Source: Phycisphaerae bacterium (GTDB taxonomy: Bacteria; Chloroflexota; Anaerolineae; 4572-78; J111). Taken from it: 64,000 nt of DNA. Below the pieces are notes generated by a model, which was given only the letters and a program-made list of their open reading frames with translations, searched no databases and was not told the DNA's origin. How positions within the stretch are numbered: the stretch's first letter is position 1; every line of letters starts with the position of its first letter. A program made the translations under genes and the position numbers. The DNA is taken from NCBI GenBank assembly GCA_028285035.1, contig JANQQF010000124.1, forward strand, positions 1 to 64,000, written 5' to 3'. Below, one piece after another: positions 62,301 to 64,000 of this stretch.

Positions 62301-64000
62301 GAAGCAATGACATTGAAGGCTTGAGTCTGCTCGGTCAAAGCAGCAGTGAGCTTGCCCCGACCGCCGGATTTAGCACCAGTAGCCCTGATGAGCTTGGTCA
62401 AGTGACGAGCTTCACCAATAGCACGACTGGAAACAATGTAAGTTATGAATGGAGCTTCGGGGATGGGGCCATAAGCACCGCTGAAAATCCAACGCACACT
62501 TACGCCGTAGACGGTACGTTTACGGTTGTAATGACGGCTACGAACAGTGGGGGGAGTGATAAAGCAAGCCATCAAGTGGTTATCGAAGCCCTTTCTCCAG
62601 TTGATGACCCGATCACTGGAATGAGTGTAGACAGTAGTAGTCCGACGGAACTTAGCCAGAGCACAGCCTTTAGTGTGACCGTGAGTGGTGGAACGAATGT
62701 TAGTTACGACTGGAATTTGGGTGATGGCACGGTGATTGTGAATGGTAGTACCAACGTGAGGCACACCTATAGCCAAACTGGTACCTACACAGTGGTGGCA
62801 ACGGCCACAAATGAGGTCGGCAGTGAAACAGCCAGCACGACTGTCAAGGTGGTAGACCCAGCTCCGCCGCCAGCCGATGATCCGATTAACGGGATGAGCG
62901 TAGATAGCAGTAGCCCCACTGAAATCGGCCAGAGCACAGCCTTTAGTGTGACCGTGACTGGAGGAACAAACATCAGTTACGACTGGAACTTCGGTGATGG
63001 CACGGTTGTTGCTGATGGTGGGGCTAACATCAGTTATATTTATGGGCAGACCGGAAACTATACCGTGTTAGTAACAGGAACAAATAACGTCGGTACAACG
63101 ACCGCTAACACAGCGGTAACAATTGACCCGCTCAGTCTTACTCTGTTAGGGCCAGCGGATAATAGCACGCAAGCCCAACCGCAGTTTGATTGGGAAGATG
63201 TCACTGGTGCGACCAATTATCAAATCCAGATATCTGATAGCAATGATTTCAGCAATCTCTTGATTGATCAGAATGTAACCGAGAGTGACTACAGTTTCAT
63301 CAGCATCCAAACCGGACAATACTTCTGGCGCGTCATTGTGAATGATGGACCAGCGGATGGGCTACAATCAGAGGTTCGGTCGATGCAGTTGGTCAACTAC
63401 AATGGCGATGACGATGGGGATATTCTGCCCAATGGCTGGGAATTGCATGGATACGATGCCGAGAATGATGGAACCCTCGAGGTTAACTTGCCCGCCTTAG
63501 GCGCGAACTACCGCCACAAAGACATCTTTGTTGAGATGGACTATATGGAGCGGGCTTCAGCAGCAAATGGCTTGGCTCCGAACCAGAATGTAATCAATCA
63601 AATTACGGCAATCTTTGCCAATGCCCCGGTATCTAATCCCGATGGGGTTGATGGCATCAATATTCACCTTGAGTTGGATGATCTGGTGCCGTATGATGAG
63701 AGCTTTGCCTGGGAAGGTGGCGATCTCTCAGAGTTCATCGCCTTGAAAGATACGTATTACGATACGCACAACCAAAAAATTTATCACTATATGATTTGGG
63801 CCAATCGTTACAATAACCATAACACAGAAACGCCAGTTACTATTGGTGTTTCCTCCCGAGTGCCTGGTGAATTCTTCTTTGTAAGTTTGGGCCACTTCAA
63901 CGGTGGCGATGGTGGCACGGACACTCAAAAAGTGGCGGCGTTTGTGCACGAGTTAGGGCACAACCTTGGCTTTGGTCACGGTGGGGAGAATACTCGAAAC
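53339..64000 (+). CDS. Giant secreted protein (partial): transglutaminase-like, PKD, FDGSDV, metalloprotease
   Basis: The frame is open from the ATG to the window edge (3554 codons, no stop). A signal peptide (1-27) is followed by two calcium-binding TSP3-like loops (50-66; 83-97, DADSDNDGLTDGEE) and a transglutaminase-like domain with Cys355 in CNGHAS; the usual His and Asp positions look degenerate. Three beta-sandwich units with DLDSDGRFDQL-type loops follow (~535-950). Then come 15 PKD domains and four FDGSDV modules, an Fn3-like domain (~3265-3350), another Ca-loop (DDDGDILPNGWE), and a zincin whose HELGHNLGFGH (nucleotides 63947-63979) fits the metzincin HExxHxxGxxH. The region after the third His is cut off, so the Met-turn cannot be checked. 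Probably exported; the substrate is unknown. Confidence 0.83.
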   Translation, partial: MKNAFGRFLAILFAVSLLILPGEVDLAEADIIQDMTSIQTQHLGPMGQPDLNRDQDFDGISDIDEVNGWFSSLGGPYHTNPSDADSDNDGLTDGEEQLFGLNPLNNRSPGVYVRYDDAYLTKKFYPWLQYGNQFIAHADNPDSDERDVIMRRGTTFLVGGPYTASIEIIKSQSSLTTLTATSHGCGSGWSITIPENATTGTYTIRVTEGSWSEDLTLHVVLELDEPELELTQEHIDVFAYNDDLANQKDVVALYWDTSYEFATDPANFSPTDHEVYGWGIGWDTDYNEQYVFEDHLMTAIQGQTDRRTIAEVIRDYTNTGAGIEFLSTSWPNSTKNALTNFNFDTDGDGLINADCNGHASIFSTFLKGAGITSRAIAVDWRFSHYDTANEIWLDGDWWVSRAYGYEGNLISRSQWGGSYYTSYNDLILVAGPNWEWDLINVNYEGVEREDYYTERYESINPPRYPHYPGSPANAISEIKKWDWVQTPINEYWGRQPATVIGDCSASGNNGCEGGPVGYPRIVPFVLPTQPELATIGSVLRDYGVDLDSDGRFDQLVAEVEVEVYQAGHYTIEAILNDIDPTTRLGSQVDAVDWFQERLYLEPGNHTIPLTFNGLSIAQKEIVGPYILDQVLLTDLEYSVPGQAASSDRVIDIVEDDYAFGAYSLDQFETFGAKLTKTYQHQTRDLDGDGFFDRLLLETGLEVTLDGVYRVEADLVDHQGNYLTTGYWEGAQTRTSASDETQGGLPQIETPYQLFLPVIMSGIASSDDDISLNSSVTLIFDAFFSQTTPYHITNVRLYDAEGRLIDFEEDQAFNGLYPYSTGTLYQNSGIALLDQQEMTSNVTSTSVDLDQDGDIDRLDFVVEKSIVVAGDYRVEAWLESSNGALIAKEMSDLVSLTPGQQSFTLSFDGSQINAFGANGPYKLVALKTLFGSSGYQVLDTVNVVYETDAFVYSEFDQAQDQAPQRQSGISTLNGDLVCALFNSTAPDFLGEITHFTNESIGENLSFEWNFGDGSPPETSFSPSHTYGSAGNYTVWMTATNTSATYVTSGTVNIDDAFAPTASFTTTSPDALGHTTQFTNNSIGGFLSYEWAFGDGTTSTAEEPTHIYIVPGTYTVVMTATNGIGSSTISEQVVITPSPVQGGEELYITFASGTSFNLGSVTGINNEDIVRYNGTDFEMIFDGSDVGVTPSVDAFKILDETTILLSVRADTILGGLAVDDADVVQFSATSLGETTVGTFSMYFDGSDVELDTSSEDIDGFDILDDGRLLISVSGNPAVTGLSGLRDEDILAFTPSSLGDTTAGTWALYLDAGDVSLTTSNEGINGLAQENDGYLYLSTVGSFSVSGLNGADEDVFRCELTNEGANTSCNYDSALMFDGHGFGLSGNEIDGLDYSGLGGQPPVASFTHNSPNDVGEVTNFTNATIGLDVTYEWNFGDGVTSSATSPSHIYTLAGDYSVVMTATNSHGIDSYSDTVTIVDKTPVAQFSYNSPINLGESTTFTNESTGTNLTYSWNFGDGSLLETIENPAHTYVSAGIYTVILTVENSAGLDQFVDIVTVTDPPEVISDLVATNDSPTVVGGTTTLAATVQNGTDVNYLWTFGDGENGSGATVTHNYAQPGVYTASVFASNGVSSEIAITVVTIADESPVAIFNSSTPDELGEVTNFTNSSTGTNLSYEWSFGDGASSTAINPTHTYAETGLFTVLMTATNSAGTSTMSDQVSITTPPVQITPQLYLTLGSGGSYDIGAVIGVQNEDIVRYDGTDFEMVFDGSDLGVIPSIDAFKIVDETTILMSFRSGTTVGGLTVSDTDIVQFDATSLGETTAGTFSLYFDGSDVDLTTSSEDVDGFDLLEDGRLLISTTGNPSVSGLLSLRDEDILAFTPSSLGENTAGIWSMYFDAGDVGLTTSNEGINGLAYTDDGLVLSTVGSFAVTGLSGDDEDVFVCDLTSEGNTTACTYEPALMFDGDGFGLSGNEIDGLDYSTGGAPSEPAPVAGFTSTSPDELGEVTNFTNTTIGSNVTYQWSFGDGSTSNQVNPAHTYLTTGTFTVVMIATNSGGSDTSTQVVTITPPAEPSDPIEGLSASNDGPTELGQSTLFSTSLTNGTNVNYLWSFGDGQNGTGATVNHSYAQPGTYTASVFASNELSNELATTVVTVVDVPPVAIFGSSGPNELGEATSFTNSSTGTNLSYVWSFGDGATSNAISPTHTYATTGTFTVLMTATNSVGESTMSDQVVITTPPAQTTPYLYLTFSSGGSYDVGAVTGVQNEDIVRYDGTDFEMVFDGSDVGITPSIDAFKILDEDTILLSVRADITLGGLAVDDADIVQFDATSLGETTAGTFSMYFDGSDVEFDTSSEDIDGFDLLEDGRLLMSVSGNPGVTGLSSLRDEDILAFTPSSLGDNTAGTWSMYFEGSDVDLTTSSEDVNGLAYTTDGNLYLSTIGTFAISGVGGEDEDIFSCELTSEGAVTACTYDPALIFDGDSFGLSSLEIDGLDYSTGGGSSSEPAPVAGFTSSSPDEVGEVTSFTNTTTGSNVSYQWSFGDGTTSTAADPNHSYALAGNYTVVMTATNSSGNDTISATVTITEPVTPEPINGLAASNDGPTELGQDTLLSVSVTSGTNVDYAWNFGDGQLGTGASPSHSYAAVGTYTATVTATNSENSEVATTIVTIVDAPPVAIFSSSSPDNVGQVTSFTNSSLGTNLSYTWNFGDGAMSAQENPTHTYASEGPFTVLMTATNSAGSSTMSDQVIIQTATPAQEILYLTIVEGGSFTFGSVTGVQNEDIVSYDENDFAMVFDGSDVGVTGSIDAFHIVDEDTILFSVRAATTLGGLAVADADIVQFDATSLGETTAGTFSLYFDGSDVDLTDGGEDIDGLAVLEDGRLLISTNGNPSVTGLSSLRDEDILAFTPSSLGTTTSGTWAMYFDAGDVGLTTSDEGITGIALTSENELYLSTRGNFAVSGLSGADEDIFKCSLTSEGATTICTFDPTFVLDGSEVGLGSNDIEGLSLLGQSSSELAPTAGFSTSSPDELGQVTSFTNSTTGNNVSYEWSFGDGAISTAENPTHTYAVDGTFTVVMTATNSGGSDKASHQVVIEALSPVDDPITGMSVDSSSPTELSQSTAFSVTVSGGTNVSYDWNLGDGTVIVNGSTNVRHTYSQTGTYTVVATATNEVGSETASTTVKVVDPAPPPADDPINGMSVDSSSPTEIGQSTAFSVTVTGGTNISYDWNFGDGTVVADGGANISYIYGQTGNYTVLVTGTNNVGTTTANTAVTIDPLSLTLLGPADNSTQAQPQFDWEDVTGATNYQIQISDSNDFSNLLIDQNVTESDYSFISIQTGQYFWRVIVNDGPADGLQSEVRSMQLVNYNGDDDGDILPNGWELHGYDAENDGTLEVNLPALGANYRHKDIFVEMDYMERASAANGLAPNQNVINQITAIFANAPVSNPDGVDGINIHLELDDLVPYDESFAWEGGDLSEFIALKDTYYDTHNQKIYHYMIWANRYNNHNTETPVTIGVSSRVPGEFFFVSLGHFNGGDGGTDTQKVAAFVHELGHNLGFGHGGENTRN
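56750..62350 (+). repeat. FDGSDV modules 1-4 of the third giant protein
   Basis: Modules at about 56750-57529, 58505-59290, 60034-60828 and 61569-62350. Modules 1 and 3 share SMYFDGSDVE and the LLxSVRADxxLGGLAVDDAD segment with module 4 of the second protein, which suggests exchange between the genes. Confidence 0.85.

Noticed and set aside
53339..64000. Reading the third giant gene as broken, because only short plus-strand frames close inside it
   Set aside because: The frame from the ATG at 53339 stays in phase with the PKD/FDGSDV text at the points checked (e.g. 60113 and 63941) and simply has no stop before the window ends.

Overview
The window looks like chromosomal DNA from an uncultured or filamentous member of the Chloroflexota (Anaerolineae, Ardenticatenia or Caldilineae type). 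This is inferred from gene content, not from a marker gene. The pointers are a 920-residue MalT-like LuxR regulator, lipoproteins with long Thr/Pro spacers, a LysM-DUF3048 protein, PD40 proteins, a cytochrome c maturation cluster in an unusual order, and giant PKD-repeat exoproteins. No rRNA, tRNA or CRISPR array was seen.

Layout. (1) 0-7.5 kb, mostly plus strand: a broken transposase remnant, a MalT/LuxR regulator behind a promoter so close that the mRNA is probably leaderless, then a LolD/MacB-type ATPase and an 800-residue FtsX-type permease flanked by small related hairpins. (2) 7.5-19.5 kb, minus strand: one long, tightly packed transcription unit running ccmE, ccmF, ccmH, a TlpA/CcmG thioredoxin, a CcmI-like zinc-ribbon protein, a membrane-anchored dihaem cytochrome, ccmA, an NAD-dependent epimerase, xseB, a polysaccharide deacetylase, an RqcH/NFACT protein and a methyltransferase. 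Many junctions overlap by 1-8 bases. ccmB and ccmC are not in the window. (3) 19.7-23 kb, minus: an octahaem HAO-like cytochrome and a multispanning membrane protein in one operon, downstream of a Crp/Fnr regulator and a perfect 20-bp palindrome. The ccm genes next door would supply haem attachment for these cytochromes. (4) 23-29 kb, minus: a PD40 protein with a peptidase-like tail, a LysM-DUF3048 lipoprotein, a DUF5996 protein, a MITE-like element, and an AraC regulator whose last codons and stop lie inside that element. (5) 29-31 kb: HtrA protease (plus) facing a small RRM RNA-binding protein (minus) across a two-way terminator. (6) 31-64 kb, plus: three consecutive giant secreted proteins of 3166, 3846 and more than 3554 residues; the last runs off the window.

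The most unusual part is region 6. Each giant protein carries exactly four copies of a ~255-residue module built on a ~50-residue repeat with the signature FDGSDV, spaced by 15-18 PKD domains, and joined to different enzyme-like domains: heparinase II/III-like in the first; N,N-dimethylformamidase-like, LamG and an alpha/beta-hydrolase-like domain in the second; a degenerate transglutaminase-like domain and an HExxHxxGxxH metalloprotease in the third. The module reads as a four-bladed propeller closed by its first strand. The genes share promoter-like -10 boxes, and the first two share a duplicated 3' end plus terminator. I read them as a paralogous set of extracellular scaffolds carrying different enzymes, perhaps for attack on polymers or on other cells; that function is inference.
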